Below, piece after piece: positions 1 to 8,302 of a stretch of 64,000 bases of DNA; position 1 is the first letter of the stretch; every line of letters starts with the position of its first letter. A program made the translations under genes and the position numbers. Source of the stretch: Mongoliibacter sp. Lineage in GTDB: Bacteria; Bacteroidota; Bacteroidia; Cytophagales; Cyclobacteriaceae. The notes beneath the pieces were generated by a model. The model had not been told where the DNA came from. It saw only the letters and a list, made by a program, of their open reading frames with translations, and did no database searches. The stretch is taken from assembly GCF_007692705.1 (NCBI RefSeq), contig NZ_REBN01000166.1, forward strand, positions 1 through 64,000, written 5' to 3'.

Positions 1-1
1 A

Positions 2-76
2 TCCAAAAGGATAAAAATATTCAATCGCGATGAATGGTCACAGGCTTCGGGTGACTTTAATGTCCGAGGAAACTAA
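2..76 (+). CDS. C-terminal tail of an upstream gene (partial)
   Basis: The second frame is open from the window edge to a TAA at 74-76 and encodes about 24 residues ending in the motif DFNVRGN. It stops 21 bases before the start of the double-glycine peptide gene, as expected of an upstream co-directional gene. The stretch is too short for family assignment. It may equally be a chance open frame; the sensible residue composition and the spacing are the only support. Confidence 0.4.
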   Translation, partial: SKRIKIFNRDEWSQASGDFNVRGN

Positions 77-97
77 TTTTAAATAAATCTAAAAATC

Positions 98-319
98 ATG
101 AAAAAGTCAAGTTTAGAAATGCTCAGACTTACTTCTGATGAAGTACTGGGAAGAAGTCAGATGAAGAAGATTACTGGGGGAGCTAGATTCACCTGTTCTT
201 GCTCCGATGGTAGTACCTCATGGGATGGAAACTATAGTACTGCTATGCAAATTTCGAATGCTATAAATAATGAATGTGGAAGTGCAGGTGGTTCTTGTCA
301 TGCTGCCCCACAGCAGTGA
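98..319 (+). CDS. Double-glycine leader natural-product/bacteriocin-type peptide precursor
   Basis: This 73-residue product has a bacteriocin-type leader (residues 1-28) ending in the segment QMKKITGG, like the GG-leader precursors of Bacteroidota that contain L...E.L....MKKI.GG. Cleavage after Gly27-Gly28 would release a 45-residue core with cysteines at 33, 35, 60 and 67, rich in Ser, Gly and Asn and with a C-S-C motif near its start. The spacing would allow two disulfides or thioether cross-links. No modification enzyme is seen in the window. A C39-peptidase exporter that cuts at GG sites starts 1.3 kb downstream on the same strand, which supports secretion. A strong hairpin directly follows the gene. 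The leader type is recognised; the activity of the mature peptide is unknown. Confidence 0.8.
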   Translation: MKKSSLEMLRLTSDEVLGRSQMKKITGGARFTCSCSDGSTSWDGNYSTAMQISNAINNECGSAGGSCHAAPQQ

Positions 320-344
320 TATTTCAACATTAAAATAGTTTTAT

Positions 345-373
345 TGGCCATATCTATTTCGATATGGCCATTT
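345..373 (+). terminator. Hairpin (attenuator or terminator) after the GG-peptide gene
   Basis: A perfect 10-bp stem (TGGCCATATC at 345-354 with GATATGGCCA at 361-370) with a 6-base loop is followed by TTT. It lies 25 bases after the peptide stop and 14 bases before the next start codon. The U tract is short, so partial read-through or mRNA 3'-end protection is as likely as full termination. Either would make the small peptide more abundant than the downstream products. Confidence 0.6.
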
Positions 374-384
374 AAGTTAAAAAA

Positions 385-1560
385 ATGTTTATGCGATACA
401 TAATATCTTTCTTTATTATCACACTATTTTCCTGTTCCGAAAAAACTGGTGATATCAGATCGGGTTATTTCTCCAATGTTCAGTTTTCATTAGATACAGT
501 TATCATTGATCCTGGAATTAATATAATTTTTTTGGAATATGATCTCCTTAATGCGGACAAAAGCATTGATGATAAATACCTTTTTAATTTTAATATGGAT
601 GACCATTCACTTGAAAAAATTAACCTGAATACTTTGCGTCTTGAGGAAAAGCTTCCTTTTGAAAAAGAAGGCCCCAACGGAACAGGCCCATCTTTTGGGG
701 GCTTAAAAATTCGAAATGAAAATCAATTCACCATTGGTGGGATGAACCGGACAGAATTATTTTCTTTGAATGGAGAAAAATTAAAGACAATTCGTTATGA
801 TAGTTTTTTTTTAGAAAGTAACCCATCGGTAGCTGGCGAGTTTGTAAGTCCAATTACTTTTCTTGAAGAAGAGTCCAATCGCTTATATGTCTTGATTGAT
901 CAAAAGGCGAATAAGAGTTATGCTTTCGGTATACTTCATTTGGATAACTATGAAATTATTAGAATGCCGCTGAAAACTTTTGAGGACTTATACGATTATG
1001 GCTTTACCTTTTTCATGGGTCAGAGCAGTATAGGTTTTGGACCAGGTAAGGGAATTGATATGTTTGGTACTAAACTGGTACTATCCAATCAAATTACAAG
1101 TGCATTAATGGTTTATGATACGGAGATGGATTCGCTTTATACAAAAGATTATTGCAGCAAACTAATTGCCGATAAAAAGGTGAGACCCTATCAATTGGAG
1201 CATGAAACTGAGGAAAGTTTAGAAGCTGAATACTCAAGATTCCATCAGGAGATAAATTTTTTAGCCCCATTTTGGGATGAGAAAAACCAAGTCTTTTATC
1301 GCTTTGCTTATCAGGAAATGCCATCTGAATCCAAAGAAGATGTGCAAATAAAATCGAAAATTTACCTGACAGTTTTAGACAAAGACTTGAACCTTATAGG
1401 AGAAACATTGGTGCCTCAACTGACAAAAAAACCCGCTAAACCATTTTCCAGACAATTTCCCAAGCATTTTGCCAAGGACGGAAAAATCTGGATTTATGAG
1501 AATATCAATGATGAGATGGGGTTTGCGGTCTTAACTATCTCAAAAAAAGAAATAGGATGA
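385..1560 (+). CDS. DUF4221 family lipoprotein
   Basis: The 391-residue product starts with a short hydrophobic signal and a lipobox ending in LFSC, so Cys17 would be lipidated. The body carries repeated beta-strand-like segments and the phrase PFEKEGPNGTG, which I associate with the DUF4221 family of Cyclobacteriaceae and other Bacteroidota, probably a beta-propeller-like fold. Function is unknown. It lies between a double-glycine peptide gene and a C39 exporter gene on the same strand (53 bases before the latter), so a role near peptide export, immunity or sensing is possible but is only inferred from position. The domain call is from memory of the family and not from a search. Confidence 0.7.
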   Translation: MFMRYIISFFIITLFSCSEKTGDIRSGYFSNVQFSLDTVIIDPGINIIFLEYDLLNADKSIDDKYLFNFNMDDHSLEKINLNTLRLEEKLPFEKEGPNGTGPSFGGLKIRNENQFTIGGMNRTELFSLNGEKLKTIRYDSFFLESNPSVAGEFVSPITFLEEESNRLYVLIDQKANKSYAFGILHLDNYEIIRMPLKTFEDLYDYGFTFFMGQSSIGFGPGKGIDMFGTKLVLSNQITSALMVYDTEMDSLYTKDYCSKLIADKKVRPYQLEHETEESLEAEYSRFHQEINFLAPFWDEKNQVFYRFAYQEMPSESKEDVQIKSKIYLTVLDKDLNLIGETLVPQLTKKPAKPFSRQFPKHFAKDGKIWIYENINDEMGFAVLTISKKEIG

Positions 1561-1612
1561 AACTCCTGTTCTCTATCCTTCCTATCTGTTTTAAATTTTC
1601 AATTCTTAACTT

Positions 1613-2926
1613 TTGAAAACCAGTTTCTCCTTCTACAAGCAACCCGATACCAAGGACTGTGGACCGACCTGCCTTCGCATCATAGCAAAACACTATGGCA
1701 AGCTGATATCCTTAAAAGAAATCCGTGAGATATCGGAAACGACCAGAGAAGGAAGCAGCTTGCTGAAACTGAGTGATGCTGCAGAGGCCATGGGGTTTAA
1801 AACCATAGGCGCAAAATTGAATTTCAATAAACTCAGGGAAGCCCCCCTTCCATTTATTGTTCATTGGAACAAACACCACTATGTAGTGGTGTATAAAATC
1901 AAAAAGGATACCGTCTATATTTCCGACCCTGCTTATGGCTTGATCAATTATTCAAAGGAAGAGTTTATCTCCAGATGGATCGGCAACAATGCCGATGAGC
2001 ATACCAAAGAAGGTATTACGCTCCTGCTTGAACCTACCCCAACATTCAGAAAAATGAAATGGGAAGGCAAAGAGAAGCGTTCCCTCAGCTTCCTTTTCAA
2101 GTACCTCTTCAATTATAAAAACCTGATAGCTCAACTGGCTATCGGATTACTGGTAGGTAGTCTGTTGCAGTTGATTTTTCCTTTCCTGACACAGAGTATA
2201 GTAGATGTGGGGATCCAAAACCAGGATATCAACTTTATTTACCTGGTCCTTTTTGCCCAGATCATGCTCTTCCTCGGAAGGATGAGTGTAGAAGTGCTTC
2301 GGAGTTGGATATTGCTCCACCTAACTACCCGGATCAATATTTCCTTGGTTTCGGATTTTTTTATCAAGCTGATGAACTTGCCCATTTCCTATTTCGATAC
2401 CCGGATGACGGGAGATATCATGCAGCGCATCGGGGACCACCGCAGGATAGAGAACCTGCTGACGGGAACTACGCTCAGTACCCTATTTTCTTTTTTCAAC
2501 CTGATCGTTTTTGGTGCTGTCCTGATTTATGACAGCCTTACGATTTTTTTGATCTTTCTTGGAGGAAGTGTAATATACCTTGCTTGGGTGTTGTTTTTTA
2601 TGAAGCGGCGTAGGGAACTGGATTATAAGCGCTTTGCACAGATGAGCCAGGAACAGAGCACTGTGATAGAACTGATCAACGGTATGCAGGAAATCAAGAT
2701 GCACAATGCCGAAAAGCAAAAGAGATGGAGTTGGGAATTTGTGCAGGCCCGGTTGTTTCAGGTATCGATTCAGTCCCTTTCTATTGATTTTACCATGAAA
2801 ATCGCAACCCAAACTTTCATTTTTCATGGTAAATCAATCATAAAACAAACCCGGCAGATACAGGGAAATTTCCGGTATATAGGTTACCAAAAACAGCACA
2901 AGCAAACTCACCAAAAGAAAGGGTAG
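1613..2926 (+). pseudogene. Peptidase-C39 ABC exporter, truncated (no ATPase domain)
   Basis: The gene begins with TTG; this start gives the normal family N-terminus ahead of the KQPDTKDCGPTCL motif. Residues 1-about 140 are a C39 peptidase with catalytic Cys16, His89 and Asp105, which removes GG leaders. Residues from about 155 form the ABC transmembrane domain. Family resemblance stops near residue 389 (about position 2781), in the middle of the membrane domain. The remaining frame runs through an inverted repeat and then antisense to the end of dctM. Full-length relatives have about 730 residues with a C-terminal nucleotide-binding domain, absent here. As presented the exporter cannot work alone. 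This may be a real rearrangement or an assembly chimera. It probably served the GG peptide at 98-319. Confidence 0.85.
2782..2840. repeat. Imperfect inverted repeat at the exporter/dctM junction
   Basis: Arms at 2782-2802 and 2819-2840 are near-perfect reverse complements (one extra T in the left arm plus minor differences), separated by about 16 bases. The right arm contains the stop codon and last codons of dctM (stop at 2834-2836). The left arm begins exactly where ABC-exporter homology ends. An inverted copy of a gene end at a homology breakpoint suggests fold-back rearrangement or a chimeric join. Confidence 0.7.
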
Positions 2927-4108
2927 GCCTGCTTTACTGATTTTTTCCAAGGAGACATTGCCTATACTGGAAGCTACAAAAAGGCAGATTCCCACAGGAG
3001 GTGTCGTCAACCCGATCACCAGATTGACCACCATGATCATGGCAAACTGTATCGGATCCACACCCACATGCACAGCTACTCCGAGCAATACAGGGAATAG
3101 AATAAGCAATGCGGCTATGGTTTCCATAAATGCCCCAACAAAGAGCAATAGGATATTGATCATCAGCAGGATCAATAGCTTGTTTTCGGTGATGTTGAGC
3201 AAGCCAGCTGCAATCATTTGTGGTATTTCATCCACTGTCATGATCCAGGCAAAGAGATTGGCAAAGCCTACCAGGACCATCAGTGAGGCAGTGGTCTTGG
3301 CCGATTCCAAAATGATCTTGGGCAACATGGCCAATTTGAGTTCTTTGTAAACAAACAGACCTATCAAAATGGCATAAACTACCGCTACAATGGATGCTTC
3401 TGTAGGTGTAAATATCCCGCCTATTATTCCGAAAAGAATCAGCAAGGTCATCATGATAGCCCAAAATGCCTGATAAAAACTCTTGAACATCTTGATGGCA
3501 GAGACACGCTCCTTTTTGGGATAGTTTCTTTTGACCGATATCATATAAGTGACGCCCATCAATCCAAGACCCAATAGTAATCCCGGAACAATTCCTGCTA
3601 CAAACAACTTTCCTACCGAAAGCCCTGTCAAGGTTGCCGCAATGATCATCGGCAAACTGGGAGGAATAATCGGTCCCAAAGTGGAGGAAGTTGCAGTTAC
3701 TGCACAGGAAAACTCCTTGTCATAGCCTTCTTTTTCCATGGCAGGAATCATGACCGCACCAATGCTGGCGGTATCTGCTATGGCTGTTCCAGATATGCCA
3801 CCAAATAACATGGAAGCCCCTACATTGGCCAAACCCAAACCTCCCCGGATATGCCCCAGAAAAGCATTACAGAAATGGATGATCCTACCGGTAATCCCAC
3901 TCGCATTCATCAGATTTCCGGCAAGTATAAACCCCGGAATGGCCAAGAGTACAAATACATCTATGCCTGCATACATTTTTTGAGGAATGACAATCAGTGG
4001 TAGGTCGGTAAAAAGGAGATAAAAGAAGGAAGAAAGCCCTAAGGCAAAAGCTATTGGAAAACCCAGAACCAGTAAAAGCACAAAGACAATAAAAAGAAGA
4101 ATGATCAT
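2834..4108 (-). CDS. dctM: TRAP transporter large permease (DctM)
   Basis: This 424-residue polytopic protein carries the DctM hallmarks: the GGISGTAIADTASIG region, an IP.ME..GY segment and LGPIIPPS. It is the 12-TM subunit that couples Na+ flow to uptake of a substrate, usually a carboxylate, delivered by DctP. Length and C-terminus are normal for the family, so this gene is intact despite the odd sequence just beyond its stop. Its start overlaps the end of dctQ by four bases (ATGA), giving translational coupling in a dctP-dctQ-dctM operon. The substrate cannot be read from the sequence. Confidence 0.93.
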   Translation of the reverse strand: MIILLFIVFVLLLVLGFPIAFALGLSSFFYLLFTDLPLIVIPQKMYAGIDVFVLLAIPGFILAGNLMNASGITGRIIHFCNAFLGHIRGGLGLANVGASMLFGGISGTAIADTASIGAVMIPAMEKEGYDKEFSCAVTATSSTLGPIIPPSLPMIIAATLTGLSVGKLFVAGIVPGLLLGLGLMGVTYMISVKRNYPKKERVSAIKMFKSFYQAFWAIMMTLLILFGIIGGIFTPTEASIVAVVYAILIGLFVYKELKLAMLPKIILESAKTTASLMVLVGFANLFAWIMTVDEIPQMIAAGLLNITENKLLILLMINILLLFVGAFMETIAALLILFPVLLGVAVHVGVDPIQFAMIMVVNLVIGLTTPPVGICLFVASSIGNVSLEKISKAGLPFLLVSLLVLFLVTYIPEISLYLPGLFYD

Positions 4109-4578
4109 CTGCTTGCCTTTAAGAGTTTAAGATTAACAGAAAACTCTATGGCTGCATATGCCAGTACCAAGCTACTCATTGCTGTCATGGAAAAATAGAT
4201 AAAGGCCATATTGACCTTCATGGAGGCGGATTGTTGGAGAGCTACAACTTGCATCAGTGAAAAACTGTAATAGAGCATGACCGCCATCAACAGGATCAAA
4301 CTGCCTAAAATGACATTTTCCAGAATCAAGCCTGCCTTCCTTGAAATTTTGTCGAAAATGATACTGACCCGCACATAAGCTTTGTCCTTGACAGCCAATC
4401 CAGCTCCTAAGCTCACCATATAGACAAAGCAAAATCTCGCCAGTTCTTCTGTCCATGCAGGAGACCAGGGAAGTGCATACCGGGAAACCACCTGAAGGAT
4501 CACTGTAATCATCATCAGTATAAAACTGATGATTACAGCCCATTCCAGCGATTTTTCGAACATGTTTCCTCTATCCAT
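4105..4578 (-). CDS. dctQ: TRAP transporter small permease (DctQ)
   Basis: The 157-residue product has four predicted membrane helices and the DctQ-type segment RYALPWSPAWTEELARFCFVY, in which the PW...EE.AR core is diagnostic. DctQ packs against DctM to form the membrane part of the tripartite transporter. It overlaps dctM by four bases and lies about 150 bases downstream of dctP. Met1 and Met6 are both possible starts. The gap to dctP holds AATATC-type repeats and no clear terminator. Confidence 0.92.
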   Translation of the reverse strand: MDRGNMFEKSLEWAVIISFILMMITVILQVVSRYALPWSPAWTEELARFCFVYMVSLGAGLAVKDKAYVRVSIIFDKISRKAGLILENVILGSLILLMAVMLYYSFSLMQVVALQQSASMKVNMAFIYFSMTAMSSLVLAYAAIEFSVNLKLLKASR

Positions 4579-4643
4579 TAATTTATAATATGATTATACC
4601 CTTATTTGGGAGGTGTTTTTATTTAGTCATCTCGAAATCGAGA

Positions 4644-4700
4644 GGGGATATCCGCAAATATCGAATATCCATAAGTATCAAATCAGTATTTAGAGTATTT
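4644..4700. repeat. Degenerate AATATC/TATCAA short repeats between dctP and dctQ
   Basis: The stretch contains GATATC, AATATCGAATATC and AGTATCAAATC in quick succession. A similar stretch lies on the other side of dctP at about 5862-5900. A small dyad (TCTCG/CGAGA) lies immediately left, at 4630-4643. Such AATATC-rich filler looks like a dispersed intergenic element; there is no coding potential. Confidence 0.4.
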
Positions 4701-4726
4701 CATTTTTTCATTTCTGGCACTAACCA

Positions 4727-5710
4727 TTATTTAATAGCCTGAATTTTTCTGAACATTTCTTTCTGACCTTCGCTGAAGTTTTCCAGCACGGCTTCACTTG
4801 CGATTTTTTCAAAGGCTTCCTTATCCACTTCTACAAATTCCATCCCTTTACTGATCAAAAATTCCCGATCCAGGTTTTCCTGTTCCAGATGGAGATTGTG
4901 TTCATGTTCCTGCATGATTGCCGCAGCTTCCAAGACGATCTCCTGCAGCTCAACTGGCAGTCTCTCAAATTGCTTTTTCCCCATGACCACATAAGCCCAG
5001 CCTTTGACATGTTCGGTAAGGTTGCAATATTTCTGTACCTCGTAGAGGCCAGCATTCCTAATATGGGAAAAAGGGTTTTCCTGCCCGTGTACGGTGGATT
5101 GTTGCAATGCGGTAAATACTTCTGAAAAGGCCATGGGCGTCGGTTTCGCTCCCAAGGCACTCCATGTTTTGACAAAAAGGGAAACATTGGGTACCCTGAT
5201 AATCATGTTTTTCAGGTCTTCAGGATGCCTGATGGGAACATTGGAAGTAAGGTTTCTGGCTCCTCTTTCAAACCAGGCAATGGGTTTGAGTCCAGCGATT
5301 TCTTCAATATGTGCTTCTATTTCTTTTCCGATTGGTCCTCCGGCTACTTTTCTGAGGTGCTCCGAATCACGGATGGCATAGGGGGTAGCGCAGAGAATGG
5401 CATAAGGCAAACTCCAGTTTTCTAAGGATTCAGCAGTAATCACAAAGTCTACACTACCGCTAAGGATTCCGGTAATCATATCCATTTCCTTTCCTAGCTG
5501 TTCGTTGGGATAGATTTTAACCTGAATCCTACCACCGGACCTTTCTTCTACTACTTCTTTGAACTTTACCGAAGCCTTATGCCAGGTATTGTCTTCATTC
5601 ATGATATGACCAAAACGAAGCGTGAATTCAGGTTTACCTGAATCTGTTTTGCATGAGCAAATAATGGATATTAAGAAAAAAAGAGGCAAAAGCCGGAAGA
5701 CTGGCTGCAT
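4727..5710 (-). CDS. dctP: TRAP transporter solute-binding protein (DctP family), lipoprotein
   Basis: The 327-residue product has a signal ending in a lipobox with Cys20, so it would be anchored to a membrane instead of free in the periplasm. The body is a DctP-type binding protein: FGHIMNEDNTWHKA near the N-terminus, KIYPNEQLGKE, the conserved R in MIIRVPN that usually binds a substrate carboxylate, and GQENPFSHI. It would hand substrate to the DctQ/DctM permease encoded downstream. No pathway genes lie nearby, so the substrate (C4-dicarboxylate, sugar acid or other) is open. Confidence 0.9.
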   Translation of the reverse strand: MQPVFRLLPLFFLISIICSCKTDSGKPEFTLRFGHIMNEDNTWHKASVKFKEVVEERSGGRIQVKIYPNEQLGKEMDMITGILSGSVDFVITAESLENWSLPYAILCATPYAIRDSEHLRKVAGGPIGKEIEAHIEEIAGLKPIAWFERGARNLTSNVPIRHPEDLKNMIIRVPNVSLFVKTWSALGAKPTPMAFSEVFTALQQSTVHGQENPFSHIRNAGLYEVQKYCNLTEHVKGWAYVVMGKKQFERLPVELQEIVLEAAAIMQEHEHNLHLEQENLDREFLISKGMEFVEVDKEAFEKIASEAVLENFSEGQKEMFRKIQAIK

Positions 5711-5753
5711 TTGGTTCTAGGGTTTTACATAGAACAAGTTAGCCGAAAAAAAT

Positions 5754-5790
5754 AAAAAAGCCCTTCCAAATTTTTCAAAAGGGCTTTTTT
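5754..5790. terminator. Bidirectional-type terminator
   Basis: A 12-bp perfect stem AAAAAAGCCCTT/AAGGGCTTTTTT (5754-5765 and 5779-5790) with a 13-base loop has A and T tracts on both sides. It lies 175 bases beyond the minus-strand TonB receptor stop, so it most likely ends that transcript before it enters dctP. Confidence 0.8.
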
Positions 5791-5861
5791 CTATATATGT
5801 AGTTTGATTATAAGCTTTTCCCCAAAATATTAACTGCTTAAGTTTACCGCTAACTAGAGGT

Positions 5862-5900
5862 CAATATCAATGAATATCAAATATCAATCAATATCGAAAT
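5862..5900. repeat. AATATCAA-type short tandem-like repeats
   Basis: The motif AATATCAA/AATATCGA recurs about five times within 40 bases (AATATCAATGAATATCAAA and similar). It resembles the repeat stretch on the other side of dctP. No coding or structural RNA signal is seen in the rest of the 5791-5964 gap. Confidence 0.4.
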
Positions 5901-5964
5901 TAAACTAAATCAAATTGTTATTTCGGTATTTTCAAGGTTCTGAATTTACAATATTTTGTAATAT

Positions 5965-8229
5965 TTAAAATGGAACCCTCACATTCAAAGCCACATTTCT
6001 ACCGATTTGGTTGATACCAAAAGGTCTGAAAAGGGACATGTGATCCAGGTAAGTTTGATTCAGTAGGTTGGTACCACTCAGGTAGACATCAACTAGATTT
6101 TTACCGACTTGTACATTACCTCCCACATTCAACCCCAGTAGGTAATAGCCTGGTGTAGCCTCTTCCAAAGGAGCTTCTCTATTTTGGTCAAATACAGCAG
6201 TTCCCAAAAGGCTGATATAAGGCCTTTGAATACCTCCGAAATTTTTCAACCTGAAATCAACACTTTGCGTCCACCTGAAAGCAGGAATATAAGGCAAGAA
6301 GCTCCAGTCTGATCTTCTTTGGCCAATGACCATGCTGTATGCAGTATTGAAATTTACCCATTTGGCACCTACAGGTTGGTAATTCAATTCCAATTCTCCA
6401 CCATATAGTCTTGCATTGTCTTGTTCAAAAACCCAGACAGTCAAGTCTTCCACCATTTCTTCTGTGGGCGAGAAAAAGATGTAATTATCGATGTGGTTGT
6501 AGAATACTTCTCCAGAGATGCTGAAACCATTGTTGCTATATCTTACACCGAAGTCAGTCTGAATATTTTGCTCTCTTTCAAAACTTGCATCCCCTCTTTC
6601 AAATCTGCTGGTACCTGGGTGAGGACCGTTTGAATAGAGTTCTGCCAAATCCGGAGCCCTGAATCCTTGTGCAATATTCATTCTGAACCTCCATTTTGAG
6701 CTTGGTCTGAAAGTTGCCCCCGCACTGGTAGTAACCCCATCAAAGGTTCTTTCCAATCTTCTGTCTGCGGGATCACCTGGAAGGATAAAGCCATAGTCTA
6801 TTAGATTTGGCGCATTGGCATCTGCCACTACTTTTCTCCAGTCATAGCGTATTCCACCTTGAATTACCCATTTGTCTTTATTGTAATTAACCAATGCATA
6901 AGCAGATCTATCGTCTTTGGTAGCATCGGGGATCAGTATTTCCTCTGCCTCATCCATATTGGTGTTGGTAAGATAGAAGCCCTGTACTCCAAAAATCAAT
7001 TCTGTATGTTCGGTCAAAGATTTGTAATACTTGAGATCATACATGAAGTTGGTTTGATTCAAACCCAAATCTACTTCATCAAAATCATCTTCTATTTCTT
7101 TCCTCTGGTTGATATGGTAGCCGAATGTTGCCTTCAACCTATCTTCTCCAAGAAATACATTCGTTTCTGAATTGAAAAAATGATCGGTTACGTCCTGAAA
7201 AGGGAGCTGCATGGAACGGTCATTTCTGGTGGTGACCAATTCATCCAATTCATCCTCCTCTAAAATACCTAGGTTTTGCTGCAAGTAAGTATAGCGGATG
7301 CGGGTATCTCCCCATTCTTTTTTCAAGCCCACACCGGCTTTGATGTTTTGCGTATTGAATCTGGTATTGCCTACCGTATTTCCATCTCCATCTAGGTAGT
7401 CAGCATGTGATTCTGTGGCTCCTCTCAAGGACCAAACAAAGCCATTTTCGTTTGCCCCTTTGGCACCTGCTTCTACTCTTCCTCCCAGAGAGTTGCTAAA
7501 CCCTCTTAAGTTGACATCGCCGTTTATTTCACCTGCTGATGCATCTCTTTCTTCGATCAGGTTGACCACACCTGCCATAGCACCTGATCCATAAATGATG
7601 GAAGCGGGGCCTTTGATCATTTCTATGTCTGCTATCCCAGTTTCGGTCAAACCAAGCCCATGGTCTGCTCCCCACTGCTGGTTTTCAAACCTTGCACCTT
7701 GATATACAGATAGTACTCTGCTGAAAGATAGACCTCTGATTACTGGCTTGCTAATACCCGGCCCCAAGGAGATCTCACTGACTCCCGGAGTTCTGGTAAG
7801 TGCTGTCATCAGGTTTGGGGATGGCATTTTCAAAATGTCACTTTTGTTGATTTTTTCTATGCTTATAGGCGAGCTTTCTTTGCTCATCACATAGGCACCT
7901 GAGATGACAACCTCGTCAATACTCGTGGTGCTTTCCTCTAATTCTACAGTCAGACTACCAGTTCTACCAGGATTGAGCGTTCTGATTTCTGTTGCATAAC
8001 CCACAAAAGAGATTTGGAGGGTAAGGTTCTTTTCTGGTAGAGAACCTAGGTTAAAGTTACCGTTTAGGTCAGTTACTACACCTCTGTTCAATTCGGGAAT
8101 AAATACTGAAACTCCAGGAAGCGGGGTTTTGGAATCTTTGTCCACCACTTTCCCTGAAAGCGAAATGTCTTGTGCAGCAATCACACCTACAGAAATGAGG
8201 AGTGATATAGCCACGAATAATACTCTCAT
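5965..8229 (-). CDS. TonB-dependent receptor, ZnuD-like (probable metal uptake)
   Basis: The 754-residue product has a signal peptide (about 1-20), a carboxypeptidase-regulatory-like domain (about 24-100), a plug domain (about 120-230, with PVIRGLSFSRV and the GPASIIYGSGAMAGVVN box) and a 22-strand barrel ending in Phe. The extracellular segment SNGPHPGTSRFERGD and the YLDHMSLFRPFGINQIGRN end resemble the ZnuD group of zinc receptors, a resemblance recalled and not searched. No SusD partner is adjacent, which argues against glycan import. A small histidine-rich protein is encoded directly upstream on the same strand, consistent with metal handling. It would take substrate across the outer membrane using TonB energy. 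Confidence 0.85.
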   Translation of the reverse strand: MRVLFVAISLLISVGVIAAQDISLSGKVVDKDSKTPLPGVSVFIPELNRGVVTDLNGNFNLGSLPEKNLTLQISFVGYATEIRTLNPGRTGSLTVELEESTTSIDEVVISGAYVMSKESSPISIEKINKSDILKMPSPNLMTALTRTPGVSEISLGPGISKPVIRGLSFSRVLSVYQGARFENQQWGADHGLGLTETGIADIEMIKGPASIIYGSGAMAGVVNLIEERDASAGEINGDVNLRGFSNSLGGRVEAGAKGANENGFVWSLRGATESHADYLDGDGNTVGNTRFNTQNIKAGVGLKKEWGDTRIRYTYLQQNLGILEEDELDELVTTRNDRSMQLPFQDVTDHFFNSETNVFLGEDRLKATFGYHINQRKEIEDDFDEVDLGLNQTNFMYDLKYYKSLTEHTELIFGVQGFYLTNTNMDEAEEILIPDATKDDRSAYALVNYNKDKWVIQGGIRYDWRKVVADANAPNLIDYGFILPGDPADRRLERTFDGVTTSAGATFRPSSKWRFRMNIAQGFRAPDLAELYSNGPHPGTSRFERGDASFEREQNIQTDFGVRYSNNGFSISGEVFYNHIDNYIFFSPTEEMVEDLTVWVFEQDNARLYGGELELNYQPVGAKWVNFNTAYSMVIGQRRSDWSFLPYIPAFRWTQSVDFRLKNFGGIQRPYISLLGTAVFDQNREAPLEEATPGYYLLGLNVGGNVQVGKNLVDVYLSGTNLLNQTYLDHMSLFRPFGINQIGRNVALNVRVPF

Positions 8230-8302
8230 GGTAATATCAATTGTTAAATTTTAAATAAAAAAGAAGTTTTGGTCTCTTGGCTTAGACCGGGTTTGGCGGA
8301 TA

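Noticed and set aside
2305-2827. Frames of 75 aa (+, 2305-2532) and 114 aa (-, 2483-2827) inside the exporter gene
   Set aside because: Both lie over the well-supported ABC membrane domain in another frame and show no protein-like pattern; the minus-strand frame also runs through the inverted repeat.
5965-8229. SusC-type glycan receptor
   Set aside because: No SusD partner, and the length (754 aa) and ZnuD-like loops do not fit the roughly 1000-residue SusC family.
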